The position numbers and the translations under genes are program-made. 64,000 nt of DNA from Pholiota molesta. Taxonomy: Eukaryota; Basidiomycota; Agaricomycetes; Agaricales; Strophariaceae. Numbering within the stretch: the stretch's first letter is position 1; each line of letters begins with the position of its first letter. A model generated the notes under the pieces. It did not search any database, was not told the DNA's origin, and saw only the letters and a list, made by a program, of their open reading frames with translations. Below, one piece after another: positions 24,274 to 37,407 of this stretch. The stretch covers positions 806,001-870,000 of the forward strand of contig JACGCK010000006.1 in assembly GCA_014925825.1 (NCBI GenBank). The letters are read 5' to 3'.

Positions 24274-26155
24274 TTAGAAAAGAACAAAGTGAGCTTGGGC
24301 AAGAACAAAGAATGACAATAGAACAACACGCACAGTCAGTCCTAATAGCATTTCCTCGTTCATCATCGCAGCAGCGTGCGTCCACTCAACAGGTTTTGTG
24401 GTACGAACATAGGGCAACCTTCCAACAATATCCGATAAGAACACATCGGACGCCGAACACACGTTTTCTTCCAGTTCTTCTCCTCCCGAGTCCTTTTCAT
24501 CCCCACCTATGACCTCCAATCCATCCAAGAATCCTTGACGTGCCATCTTCACTGTCCATGGATTGAAGTCTAAAAGTTGAATATTCCGAGTGGGGCGTCC
24601 ATCAGGGTGCTCTTCAGAAGGATCCTCAATCGCATGCATGGTCATAGCGTAGCGTTGGCCAGATGTTGTTGTGACCTGGGCGGAGGCTTGGTTGAACCAG
24701 CGTGTTACAGGTGGGCCCCACTGCTCCCAAGGCAAATCATCGAACAGACTGTTCCCATCTAAAAACTTGGAGGAAAAGTCGGGCGCCGTGCGTTCCCAGG
24801 GTACCAGGTCCAAGAGCGCTTTACGATGGGTAAATAAGGCGAAGTCCCTCATATCGCGAGTTCCCACAAGATACATGGTCATTGAAAAAAAGACAGTAGC
24901 ATGTATGGGATCGTTCGTGAAGGGTCTGTTCTCTGAGACGAACTCTGGATATACTGAAGCGCCAGTTGGGTTTGGGCTAGATCGAACCTCGAAAGATGTT
25001 ATGAACCATTGGAACGGGGCCTCCGGAAGGAGCAATTGGCGGATCAGTCGAACTTTGGTACCGGAATTGGAGGAAAAGTCTTCCGACGAGGGAACGTGGT
25101 ATAGGTCAATTGATTTTCTAATGGCATTTGGATGGGCGATTATGTCCTCTTGAAGGAAGACCAGGCCGGCATTCGTTATGGGCTCCCCATCCGGCTAATA
25201 ACACAACCCGTGTGAGAGATAATTAAATAACTGACATAAAAATACTCACCGTCTTGTTTCTCCCTGTCTTCCAATCATATACAAACATTCTATCTTCTGG
25301 CGCGGTACCACCAAACATGATAGTTAAGGCCAAATTTTCGCCCGAGATTTCAATTGTGAATTTTGGGGCGCCATCGGCTTCCTTCATAGGCAGTAGAGGG
25401 AGAATGGACGCTTTACAGGCGTCGTGCCAATCTTTCGTCGAGTATCGGAAGAGAAATACCAAAAGTTCAGAGACTTCTGGATTTATTTCGCTTGGAACAC
25501 TGTGAAAATCGAGTTAGTATTCACAGTTTCAAAGAAAACCAGAATACTAACGAGACAATACAAGCTATCAAGTCATGCTCCTCAATCGCAACTCCGACCT
25601 CAGGATCGTCGTCCCGAACATAAAATCCTTCCATAACATTGAAACGACGGATTCGCCTTCTTCCGCATGAGCAGACAGCGTGTTTAACTGAGCCGTCTGA
25701 AGGCCTTTTGTACCACGCTTGTTCTCATCGGGAGCAATCCCCATTATGAGGGTGGATGGAGTAATTTCAAAGGGATTAGACGTATTATGAGGGATGGGAA
25801 AAGTGGATGCCGTCTTCCACTCAAACGAATTCCAACGTCGCTCTCTCCCCTTGAGCTGCGAGTGGCGTTCAGCAAGGGACAGACGACATCGTGGATTGTC
25901 CTGTAGTCCCGCAATCTGTAGTTGGATCCGGTAATTGAGCTCAGGCGAGCCATTGACGATATCCAAGATAGTCTTGCATGTTTGCGTGCAGGAAAGGATG
26001 TCAGTAAAATATAAATTCTCCAGTATCTTGATCAAAACTTCTGGAGCGAGTTCAAGCAATGAGGTAGGTATCATGCTGAGAACGCTGGATGGGGTCGTAT
26101 GTGGTCCGTAAAAAGAGGCGGTTTTGAACAAATACGCGAGGGGCTTGGATAGCAA
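24274..26155 (-). CDS. F-box domain protein
   Basis: Probable substrate adaptor of an SCF ubiquitin ligase. The F-box is near the N-terminus: LAPEVLIKILENLYFTDILS and CTQTCKTILDIV. Downstream is a large domain of unknown fold typical of basidiomycete F-box proteins, with FTIEISGENLALTIMFGG, MFVYDWKTG, NPWTVKMARQGFLDG and FLSDIVGRLPYV. The stop at 24274 assumes no final intron; a GTGCGT donor near 24330 would instead splice to LTLFFSNIKVKRGTRH and stop at 24213. Start could also be 26074 (MIPTSLLEL). The frame changes at 25639-25640, where one extra base joins the N-terminal part to VMEGFYVRDDDPEVGVAIEE. The 3' end is duplicated as repeat B upstream of HTS1. Confidence 0.7.
24318..24426. repeat. 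Direct repeat B, right copy (F-box gene 3' part)
   Basis: Parental-looking copy of 21243-21390, within the coding end of the F-box gene. The two copies bracket the histidyl-tRNA synthetase gene. Confidence 0.7.
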
Positions 26156-26516
26156 AGGCTAGCAAAGACTGCGGGCTTGGGTTATCATCATTGTAACCTT
26201 TCCGGAGGACAGTGAGAGCGAAGTACACCGCCCATATCAAATCTAATGAATTGATAATCAGATTGCATCACAAACCAGAGACTGTTTACGTACGTAGGGT
26301 TTTATTTTAGAGAGATTTAAATCGTGTTTCCTGCAGAGTGGGGTAGTCGATAAAGCTCTACTTAAGTACACCCCCCGAAGAGACACTTGACCATATTGCC
26401 AACGAGATCGTCATGACGAAGTACATCTCTCGAGTCGTAGCCGCAGACAAATTGTCAAGTCTAGAATGATTAATACCGAAAGCAAATACAGCAAATACAA
26501 CATTTGGTTTTCATAA

Positions 26517-27791
<1,275 letters not shown>

Positions 27792-28620
27792 ACTAAAGGA
27801 TGAGCAAGGAGATAATAATGACGGAGAGACGAAGGCTCAGTAAATTGTAACTTGTAAGAAGATGGGGGTAAAGGAAAGCAAGGAAGGCTGTCAACTTGCG
27901 CGAAGTATTTGAATTTCGGGAAAGCGCGTGCACTGGCCCCGGTCTTGTCGCATACACGAAACGTGTTCTTTTCTCAACCAATACCCGTCTCCGGCACGAT
28001 GGCCATGGATATTAATCTAGTGGGAGTCATTGGGATGTGGCAACAGTCAAACTAGGATACGGTGAGTATCAAGTTGGGTAATATTATCGAGCAGTGCCAT
28101 GCCGCCATGGTGAAGGCCATATAACCGATTCCGGAACGCACCCAAATCTAACATCCCGACTCCCGAGCCATCCTCTCTTCTGAAATTTCCCAAGTCAATC
28201 TTCGCATGGTAGCACATAACCTTAAAAAGTCTATATACGGGTCCGAACCTTCAGCAGTCTGAACGTTTTATCTTTCCACGGTTGCATCGATGATCAGGTT
28301 TTGGCTCTGGGCAGTCAGGCCTATGTACAGGAGAAATGCACAGAAATAGCGCCGAGGCATTTCCCCTCGCGTGCTACTGACGTGCCTTCTCAGGCCTTCT
28401 CCCAGAGCCGGTAGTGGGCCTCCGCGAGTTTGAGTTTAATTCGTTATTCTGCTCTGAAAAATGCTCAGCATACTTATGTGCAAGTATAACTCAGAACCAG
28501 AAGGTGACGGACGGAACGAACGCATCTAACAAGCCTTGAGCTCTCAAGACGGATACATAGTAATACAAGTGCAGCGGCTGCTAATTAGGAGGTATCTATG
28601 AAGTTTAAACTACGCATCAT
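27792..28620. other. Intergenic, HEM2 promoter side
   Basis: About 830 bases holding the HEM2 promoter and the 3' side of the Ted1-like gene. No convincing ORF, RNA gene or repeat. Confidence 0.4.
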
Positions 28621-30910
28621 CTATAATATCGTCCAGTTGATGATGGTCCACACGACTATGGCCGGCCATAAAACGCTGAGTACAGCAGCCGGAGCACTTC
28701 TTTGGTGTCTCCTGCCACCAAAGCTAGTCTCCTGACTAAACCCGAGGAAATCTAGAAGATTCCCAACGAACTCCAAGCAGGAACAGAGAGCGAGATCCTT
28801 CTGCGCCGCCCTCTTAATACGAAAGTATATGACCAGTTCCACGCTTTACTCTTGGGAAGAGTCGGATGTTTTGAATGGGATGGAGTGAAGCTGGATTCGG
28901 GCTGGTAGCTTGGAGAAAGCAACACACTCTGCGCCACATATTTCGAGCCATGGACCATGTCATAATCTTCGTCATCCCTTATGTTGGACCATTCATCGTC
29001 TTCCTTTGGATGAAGATTGTACGGATCGCGGCGTGTCGCATACTGAGCAGGATACATGATGTCGTTATCCTCACCGTCATCTTCTTCGGAATAAGGCATA
29101 GGGGGGAGAAATGTTGATTGAGATGATAGAGCAGGACCAGGACTTCCGGGAAGTGACGCAACAAGATGTGTTGTCGAGTTCGACGGACTGCGCGTCGTAC
29201 GAATATATGACGGCAGAGCTGTACGTGGACTCGTTGGATTGAAAGGAGTGAAAGGAGACCATGTAGCGCTCAACTGCACAGGATCTGTTTCGACCAACAT
29301 AGCAGGAGTGTTACGACCACTACTTCTAGGAGAGGGTGTCAAAGTAGTGAGACTATGCAGGGGTTTCCGTCGTCGCCCACGAAATTGAAGGACGACCATC
29401 ACCAACAAAGTCAAGACGAAGCTGGGGAAATAGACAGAGGTGTATATCTTGTTCTGATCGGGGAGAAGGCAAGGACGGTCCGCCAAGGATTGAGCACGTA
29501 ACTTGAACAGTTTTGCAGGATCAACGAGAGATAATAATTGGAACCCGGGTCGTGTGATATAAGCGGACAGGGAGAATGACTTCACTGTAATTTCTCGGAC
29601 TGAATTAGATGGATTGTAAGAGTATTGTTGTGACCCAGGTAGGACGTGGGTATGATCACAATAGTCGCGATTATCCGCACTAGCAATACATGAATGAACA
29701 AATGCAGACATTATAGATGGATGACCACTCACCTGAATACCACTAAAGGTTCTAGAGTTTTGAGCAAAAATGATGTTGTCTCCTTGCCTAGCATGCTTTG
29801 GTATCCAGGGCCTGCGCCTTTACGGATACCCCCCTTTTCTCTAAGAGGGCCGCAGTCAGCGGTCTCAGTGCGGGAAAGTGGAATATGAGTGAGAAGGATT
29901 GCATGCGATGGATGCGCTATAATGCGATTAAAAAATAAGTATCACATAAAATTGATATGATATACAACTGAATTACATTCTGAAGCTCCCTTGACAAAGG
30001 AAACCGGGCCATCGGGTATAGGTTCCCAATCGCTGAAATTAACACGGCTAGCGTGACGTTGATAATCTTCGTCCACCAGGCCAGGAGCATCTAAAGCAAT
30101 GAACGTATGATTGGCGATGACAAACTTGGAGTTCAATGGGCCAAAGTGCTTCGTATAGTATGAACGCAAATTTTTTGAGACAGATGACACTGAACCCATT
30201 CTAGGAATTGCAAAAAAAGCAAGAAAAATATAAGCGAGCGAAATAGCCCAGAAGCATAGTCTGCAGCTAAGATAGTAACATATGTGTGCTTACCCCACGT
30301 CCTCATTCCCTGGTATATAATGCACCTCCTCGTCTTCATTTATCTCAAAGATCGATTTGAATTTCTGTGCAGCTGCGTCATACCTATTTTCGTCATCGAA
30401 ATTAGCAAGTAAAAATATCGAGATGCATTGGTCACTGCTACTCACTCCTCCGCATTGCGGGACCTCCGCCCATCAGCAAGCATATCACCTAAAAAAATGA
30501 CTGCATGAGGATTGAGATTTGACGCAATATACCAGTTCTTGCGCAGGTTGATCTCAAACAAGATGCGTCGAAAGGCGTTTATGAATCCGTATTCAACGTC
30601 ACGCAATGTGTTTGGATGGGCCACTTGAGTGTCAGCGATAAGAAGAACATGAACAGGTTTGATTTTTTGTCTCGAGGTCTGAAAGGCGAGTTAGTTAAAC
30701 AGCACAATGAATATATTGAATGAAGTACGTGTGTGGTGTCGATTGATGGCCAGCGACATCTCGTGAAACTCCAATAAAAATCCCTAATTCGCCCCAGACT
30801 ATGATAAAGATCCAGATGAGTCTGAGAGCAGTGTATAGAGTGGAAGAGGAATAAATATGGCTTCTTGTGGACCCAGTCACAAAGGTTTTCGGACGAAAGG
30901 CTGGTAACAT
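28621..30910 (-). CDS. Ted1/Cdc1-like ER metallophosphoesterase (PGAP5 family)
   Basis: Membrane-bound phosphoesterase of the family that removes ethanolamine phosphate from GPI-anchor glycans before ER exit. Start MLPAFRPKTFVTGSTRSHIY, then the first membrane segment LRLIWIFIIVWGELGIF, the family CxWP motif (CRWPSIDTT), metal-site blocks HVLLIADTQVAHP and AVIFLGDMLADGRR, IPGNEDVG, YYTKHFGPLNSKFVIANHTF, ALDAPGLVDEDY, then FSADNRDYCDHTHVLPG, a membrane segment FPSFVLTLLVMVVLQF, a Ser/Pro-rich loop and a last hydrophobic stretch VLSVLWPAIVVWTIINW. Two frame breaks, each cured by one base: the A run 30776-30780 (joins GELGIF to YWSFTRCRWP) and 28759-28764 (joins AWSSLG to LLDFLGF). Without the second repair the protein would stop at 28752 and lose its last membrane helix. 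Confidence 0.8.
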
Positions 30911-31856
30911 CGACTAGATGGATTATGACACAGACAAAAGGTCCGCGGTGGGTATGCGATCCAATCAAGTTAGAACTGAGCGATGTTCAGGGTCCAGCCT
31001 TCGCCTTGAAAAAACAGAGTAGGGTTGGAACGCGACAAGGTACAGGTAGCTAATAGGCACAGGTGACAGGTCTTGCCTTTATGTTCAATGCCGTAAGTGA
31101 CTCTCCTGTTCAGTAACGCTCAGTATTACCGATGTTTGGCACAAGCATCCCCAACAAATATGAGATCAGCACCGGCCCGGGACGCGTCCTGATTTTTAAT
31201 GAGCGCTTGTTGGGCTAATATCCTTGATATTAACATGCCCGCCGTACCTTCTTGCTGTGAGCAAATTCATAATTTTTCATACCGATTGTCTTATTCTGTA
31301 TACACTAGGCGCTCTCTACTACATTCGTATTTGCCCGGCTTCCAGATAGAACTCATCATCGGGCTCCGCCGTCCAGAATGTGATCTGTCCTGTGGGATTG
31401 TTTATTATGTATAGGTCAAGTATTGCAAAAAAATTCTACCCGTTATTTAAATATTTTGATTTCTATCAGAAATTTCAGTGCTTTTTCGTGTGTTCCTGGT
31501 GTTCTTTCATATAATATACGTGGATTATATCTGTTGTATATCTGTCCTTGCTGCGGGTTTAAATATCGATTCGACCTTGCCTATCTAATCTATAGCTCTA
31601 ATCATATGCCTGGCTTGTGGGAAACTATATATCCTCCCGGTTATTACTTTTCTGTGTCTTTCTCTGATGACATTGTCTTTCAGCCGTCTTAGAGCATCGC
31701 AGCAAACCCTACTGTGAGCTTGTGAGGGCTTTTTCACGTGACTTCAAAATAGGCGCCCATGCCCATATTTGTGCAGTGTTGTTTGTGCGTTGTATATAAG
31801 CCTCATGGTGACTGGCCGACTTCCTTTCCAGCTACCACCAGCATCCAAGGACAATA
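30911..31856. other. Intergenic, 0.95 kb, with promoter of the secreted protein gene
   Basis: Divergent spacer. A TATA box sits at 31793-31799, about 58 bases ahead of the next start codon. The part 31200-31690 is unusually T-rich on the plus strand and has only short frames with no known product. Confidence 0.45.
31793..31799 (+). promoter_or_regulatory. TATA box
   Basis: TATATAA, 58 bases upstream of the ATG at 31857, at the usual distance for a fungal core promoter. Confidence 0.5.
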
Positions 31857-32963
31857 TGCGAATCTTAACCCTTCAGTTTTTTGCTTTTCTCTTCACATTT
31901 TTGACTACTGTCAATGGATTCTCCGAACCCACTAGTGAGTTACGTTCGAACCTCATTGACTACAGAATACACCTAACGATTGATCTAAACAACGCTACTT
32001 AGGCATGGTACACTTTTCCGATGGTAAGCTAATTTGCATCACGATTTACAAAAACAACTTCTTTATTTTATCCTTATTAGTGTTTTCCTCCAGCCTTTTC
32101 CTCGATTTCTGGGAGGAGGCAAGGAAACTAGGAGATAAAGCCGTACAATATGCGAACGAGCAAATTGAGTCCATCGCTGATCATAATACCTCCATCACCG
32201 ACGACATTCACAATTATAAAGCCTCATGGACACAAGTGGTAAAAACTATTGGCGAACTCCGGCCTGGCATGAACGCCGACTCTCAGCTCATCGAAATACG
32301 TCACCTCGAAGATGAAGACTATGCCTTTTTCTTCAACAAAATATGGAAAAGGTTCTTAAACGGTTACAAGCTGAACTTAAAGAGCCATTACCTGAAAACC
32401 AGTCGGAACGGTACAAGCAACGAGAAGTCGTTATCAATTTGGCCCTTAATATGACGGAAGATGTACTGGTGGAAGCCTACGATATCTTGGATATGCCTGA
32501 AGAAGAAGTTCGAGAGAAGTTTGGACATGTAAAACCTCACATACGCCAAGCTATCCTTGTCATGGGTAAGCACATTTTCTGCACTCTCTCAACAACTGTA
32601 AATCAAAGTTCAAATGGCATTAGGAAACCTCGCGGATAATCACCCTGAAATCGTGGACATCATCCTCTTCGGTGCCGCCATGTTCATCTTACCTGAATAT
32701 GCTCTTCTGAACCCATAGCAAGATTATTTGGAATTAGTCCAATAGGCCCAGTTAAAGGTTCGTTCCTTGGAACCCCCGAAGCCATAAACTACTACTTTAA
32801 TGATTTCCATTCCAGGCTCTCCCGCTGCTTGGGCTCAAAGATACTTCTTCGGTGGTACTATTCCAGCAAAAAGCTGGTTTCTAAGCTTCAACAAGCGGGG
32901 ATGAGCAAGGGCATACTTGATGGTATTAAAAGAATATTTTGTAGCTTTTTCAAATTCTGCTGA
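31857..32963 (+). CDS. Secreted protein with Ifi-6-16-like C-terminal domain
   Basis: Small secreted or membrane-inserted fungal protein, role unknown. N-terminal signal peptide MRILTLQFFAFLFTFLTTVNG; tiny exon GMVHFSD; a helical, charged middle (EEARKLGDKAVQYANEQIE; MEKVLKRLQAELKEPLP; VVINLALNMTEDVLVEAYDI); then a Gly/Pro-rich hydrophobic end RLFGISPIGPVKG-SPAAWAQRYFFGG and KLVSKLQQAGMSKG. The GP-x-G-S-x-AAW.Q and LQ-x-AGM signatures resemble fungal interferon-induced 6-16 family proteins. Three frame breaks, each needing one base: AAAA 32338-32341, CCC 32712-32714, AAAAA 32868-32872. Either the sequence has deletion errors or this is a dead gene; the cured protein is so regular that I favour errors. 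Confidence 0.6.
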
Positions 32964-33238
32964 GGATGTGCATCGGTGTCATACTAGCATTGTCAGTTGT
33001 CTTGATTTTTTTTCTGTTTCATAATTTCTGTTCTTGATATCACTTTGATCAATTGAATCTTTACTCAATAACTATTTGACTGAAATTTACGCTTCAGGTA
33101 TCAAATAGCCTGAGATAGGTAAATATATTGGTTCAGCCTGAATGTTGTGTTAATGGTAATAGTTTATAAATTGACAATGATGATTTCCGACATCCATATT
33201 GTTACATCTTGGCATGAGCTATTAGTACTTGCGTATTA

Positions 33239-34732
33239 TTAAGCGCAATGGGTAGGTGCAAATAGCATCCTTTCAGATGCTTCATCACCTATAATATCCA
33301 CCCTATGCCCTACTCCTGCTGGCACACAACCCTCTCCAAATGCGGTCTCCAATGCAACTTTCGCCTGAAATCCTGTACAATGCATAGGGAGGATGTAGGT
33401 CGGAGAGGGTCTCAACTTATTAGAAAGGAAATCAATTGTCATAGGTATCCTTGGACCGAATTCTGGGCCAGCGAGATGAAGGCCGCCAATGATCTGAATG
33501 AGATTGATAATGAACCTAATGATTGCGACGGGGGATCCACGACGAAACATTACCATGTAAATGGGCCTTTTGAATGTTTCGATGGCGTCTATAACGACGT
33601 TTACTATGCCTGCATGAGAACAACTTGAAGAGTTATGAGATATAAAAATCATTTCAGAAAAGGGTGGTTCTTGTGACTTACGCGCTGAATATAACCAAAC
33701 CTTTACCCTTCACGTCAATGACGGCGTATCTCTCGTCTTCAATAAGCTTTATCGAACAAAAAATTGTATCAGTAACCCCCATTTATAGTCAAGGGTTGAA
33801 ATTAGCTTACACCGTCTTTAATCCACTTTCCCGTCGTACTTGGTTCCCCTTCGTCTTGTACCCATCTCATCCCACCCAGAATTCCGATTTCGTATTCAGT
33901 GACTCGGGGAATCTCTCCACTTACCCAGACAGTACCTCCTGCAACAGCATGGCCCTTGGAATGCCTTTCTAAAACGCCACCTTCCTTTTCGATCAACTCA
34001 AATGTTGGATCAGGAGGCAGGGCACATAGGACCTTGTCATAACTTGGTCCCGGAGCAATGCCTCTCGCGATTGGACGATCGGGGTGAACATCAACAACGC
34101 AAGCAGTGGCTGAAGAGCTCTGCATGCTCTCCAGCTTCGAACGTCGCAAGCGAAGGAAAGACAGCAACCCTCCCGTGTGATCGCTGTGCCAGTGCGAGGT
34201 GATCACTCTGTCAATCTTTTCGACAGGGACAGTCAAAGCGTCAATATTTCGCACAAGAGACAGAGAGTCGGGGCCTGTATCAAATAATGTCAAACGAGAT
34301 TGTGGCGAATCGTCGCCGTCTAGCGATGTTTCCTAAGTAGTGCATGCTCATGTAGCCACAATAAAGGTTATAGCGCAAGTGATGGCTTACAATGAGGGCA
34401 GAGAAGCCATGGGCACCTATATCATTTGATTTAGCAGCATTCAATAGATGTCTCATTGCACATAATGGTTTGAAATCGAGGAACTTACCGCAACAGAATC
34501 TATCAAAATCAAGGACCGGGACACCTTTTACTTCATCGTAAGTACCATGAGCATCGCCTTGTTGCAGATGTTGTTGCAACTCATGCGTGAATCCAGGAGG
34601 TAACTTCGTCATCCTGATGTCATGAATGGGTACCAGGCCTGCCAACTTGTGAATGTCAGCTTACCACTCGATACTATTATCCACGAGAAACGTAATCGAT
34701 AACTTGTCCACAGACTTCAAGAGTGAAGGCAT
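33239..34732 (-). CDS. Metallo-beta-lactamase-fold hydrolase
   Basis: Metallo-hydrolase of the MBL superfamily, close to proteins annotated as dihydropterin-type synthases or MBL-fold hydrolases in fungi and archaea. The first exon starts MPSLLKSVDKLSITFLVDNS. The metal site TSHWHSDHTGG is the HxHxDH motif, followed by WVSGEIPRVTEYEIG, CSHAGIVNVVIDAI (third metal His), GGLHLAGPEFGPRI and THCTGF-like MHCTGFQAKVALETAFG. About seven exons; frame intact. Length about 370 residues. Substrate unknown. Confidence 0.8.
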
Positions 34733-35700
34733 CAATCAAGTAATCAAACGAATACGGGCGACTTGTAGTGGATAACCTATGTGATATTTGTGATCAACGA
34801 TGTAAGTATATCGAATTTGCTGGAGTGAAGGCTTGCAGTTGACCGACGTTGAAGCGATGGGCGCTCGCCGCTCAGGCTCATCTGTGCCGGATATCGAAAA
34901 AGGAAATTTCCACGCTTATATGACGGGCGCATCAGTGGCATTTGGCGCGCCACACTGAGTGGCACACTCTCAACTGGTTCTCCTCCCTAAAAAGACAAAA
35001 AAAAAAAGCAAAAGGCATCTTGCCACTAGACCTCTACGCTTAATCGGATCAGAAGTTTCTTCAACAATAAAAGACAACCTTGCATAACATCTGGCAAGCA
35101 ACATCCGCAGAAGCAAGCACACGACCAACACACGACTTGTCTAAATAGCCGACCTTTCAACAGGAGACTGATGGATACACGCAGTCGAGAGATCCTGGTG
35201 ATAGTAACTAACTTACCAGGGCCAGACACGGTCAAGACACAGTCAGGACACAGTACAAACAATCGTTTTGTTGACCAAGAATAGAGGCGCGGCCTGTCTG
35301 GATTTGCCAAGGAATTTTCGTAGTGATGCCAACGTTTTCCCTCTAAACAAGATTACATTGCGCGTATATGTATATCCTGGGTGACCTATATTGTGTATCT
35401 GTACAATTTTGAAAGGCACAGTATATCAATTATATAACACGATGATGCAGAGAAGAAGAAAAAAGAACAGGCCCCAGGATGGAAAATGTCTACAGAAATG
35501 CGAAGAAAAAAGGAAAGGTATTGAAATAACATCCAGTGCTCAAAACCCTGAAAAATGCACACCGACTGCTATCTTGTAGCAATAAAAGATCGCGCTACAC
35601 GTTATTCGCACCACCAACCACGAGATGAAGATATATGGTATTGCACAAAATCCAGTGCTCGATGCGCACCATCTCTTATTTCGTTGTTACGGAAACCTCG
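34733..35700. other. Intergenic, about 1 kb
   Basis: Promoter side of the MBL gene and 3' flank of the Ser/Thr-rich gene. It holds an A-rich tract at about 34995-35010. The minus-strand frames here have no recognisable product and I do not call them. Confidence 0.4.
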
Positions 35701-37084
35701 TTACGAAGTATTTCCCGCACCATAACCCATAGGTGCTCCTGCCTCCGCGAGTTTGCGTGCACGGAATTGCTGATAGTAGAAAAAAGACCCAACAGTCATT
35801 AGCCTGGACGTCGTCACAATAGCCTGATAAAAACGGACCTTGCGATACTTCGTACGTTCGTATGTAACCAAACCAACAACAATCAATGCAATCACTGAGA
35901 TACCGGCAAAAACACCAAGACCGATTGGAAGCACGGACAACTTCCTTCCTGGAAGAGTAAATGCTGCTGCGGCGGATGTTGACGCTGAAGCGGCTGCAGC
36001 CGATCCAGAGGCGAGAGCCGCAGAAGAAGTGTCGGAAGCTGAAGCGACTGCATCTGGAGCTGCTGTTGCGGTAGTTCCTGCAGCAGTCTCAGTCGGGGAT
36101 ACAGACGTAGTCGGACTCGAGACAGTGGACGTGCCCTTAAATAAATTTGAATAACAGACATGGCATAAGAGATGACTGAAACTTACCACAGGAACAACAG
36201 GTGGAGTCCCAGTCCCAGTCGAAGAAGCAGTGGACAATGCAACCGTCGTAGGTGATGCTGAGACCGATACTGTTGACAAGCCCTAGAAATAAATGTCAAA
36301 ATCAGATGCGACGGTATAGAAGCTCCCGCTTACAATAACTACGACTCCTGTACCGGATGTTACTGATGATGTTGGCAAAGATGAGGAGGTGGTGGCCGCA
36401 GAGGCATTGGTAGAGGCAGCCGTCGTAGAACCAGTAGCCGTTGCTGCAGCACTGCTGGATGCGGAAGAGTCGGCGGAGGAAACAGCAGTCGTTGGGGTAA
36501 CACTGCTGGCAGAGGAAGAATCGGTGGAGACAGAAGTCGTCGTAGTACCACTGCTGGTGGAGGAAGAATCGGCGGAGGAAGCGGAAGCTGTCGTAGTACC
36601 ACTGCTGGAGGCGGAAGAAGTGGTGGTCGGGACATCCTGGCTCGTTGTGGTGGTTGACGCATTGTACTTGAACTTGTCGTACTAGTTGCACTGATCGATG
36701 AAGCTGCGGCAGTCGAAGAGTCAGTTGAGCTCGCGCTACTCGAGCTAGACGAGGCGGAAGAGGAATCCCCCGGTGTGAGCGTGCATGTCTGCACTTCCTG
36801 GACAGCATCGTTCCCATTGGCATCCTTAATCGGAGTGAGAACAATCACACAAGTTTCCGTTATGGGTCCTGCAGGACTGAGGGATAGAGATTAGTGATGC
36901 CGAAAGCATGCCACCATAATTTCACGCACGTATCGGTTGTATGGTGTGTGGTGACCGACGTTGGCTGTCCCGTGGCAGCTTGTCTTGCGTTGAGTGGCAG
37001 AGCATTTGCGTGGAGCGAAAAGAACAAGAGATAGTTGATCAAGATGAAGAAAACAGGTTGGTCTGGACGGATATGCAGTAACAT
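35701..37084 (-). CDS. Ser/Thr-rich single-pass membrane protein (cell-wall sensor or mucin-like)
   Basis: Signal peptide (MLLHIRPDQPVFFILINYL then LFFSLHANA), a short Cys-containing stretch with TETCVIVLTPIKDANGND, about 250 residues almost wholly Ser/Thr/Ala, then a membrane segment LSVLPIGLGVFAGISVIALI followed by YERTKYRK and a short cytoplasmic tail ending GYGAGNTS. This layout is that of O-mannosylated wall-stress sensors or mucin-like proteins; no WSC domain is seen. The DNA of the Ser-rich part carries a tandem repeat (36450-36630). The frame shifts near 36662-36663: upstream SSSTMRQPPQR becomes SSSTNASTTTTSQDVP with one added base, restoring the Ser/Thr pattern. Confidence 0.65.
36450..36630 (-). 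repeat. Coding minisatellite in the Ser/Thr-rich gene
   Basis: Three to four imperfect units of about 50-57 bases. Each unit, on the plus strand, contains GTAGTACCACTGCTGG or a variant, then GAGGAAGAATCGG-GGAG. Units encode S-G-T-T-T-x-S-x-S-x-D-S-S-S type blocks. Confidence 0.6.
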
Positions 37085-37407
37085 GGTAAATCTTGAAGGT
37101 TAGGCCCGTCACCAGCGGGTATTTGAATGGCGAAAGAGCAGCCTGGCGCGCTCGCGGTGTAAGATATAAAAATTAAAAAGACTGGAAGTGCCCTCGGGGC
37201 AAGAAAAGACGAAGAAAGAAGAAGATGGAAGAGAGGAAGGAAGACGTGAAGCCGTTGCAAAGAGCTCAAGCTCACTGGTTACCATCCGCATTCAGCATCA
37301 CTGCCTGGACCCATCAAACATTTTTGTTCTCCGACAACAGCACTTTCGTTCTCCGCCATAGCAACACAATGGACTGTCCTGGACTGTCTATGAGAGTCTA
37401 TAGCGCA

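Noticed and set aside
28752..29732. A separate 326-codon minus-strand protein
   Set aside because: It starts inside an intron of the Ted1-like gene; its body is the C-terminal half of that gene, continuing from the upstream exons.
35026..35310. Minus-strand Cys/Leu-rich ORF of 94 codons
   Set aside because: No signal peptide, domain or splice context; probably chance.
36389..36685. Plus-strand ORF of 98 codons rich in Glu/Val/Ala
   Set aside because: It is the antisense of the Ser/Thr-rich repeat region; its composition is dictated by the repeat.
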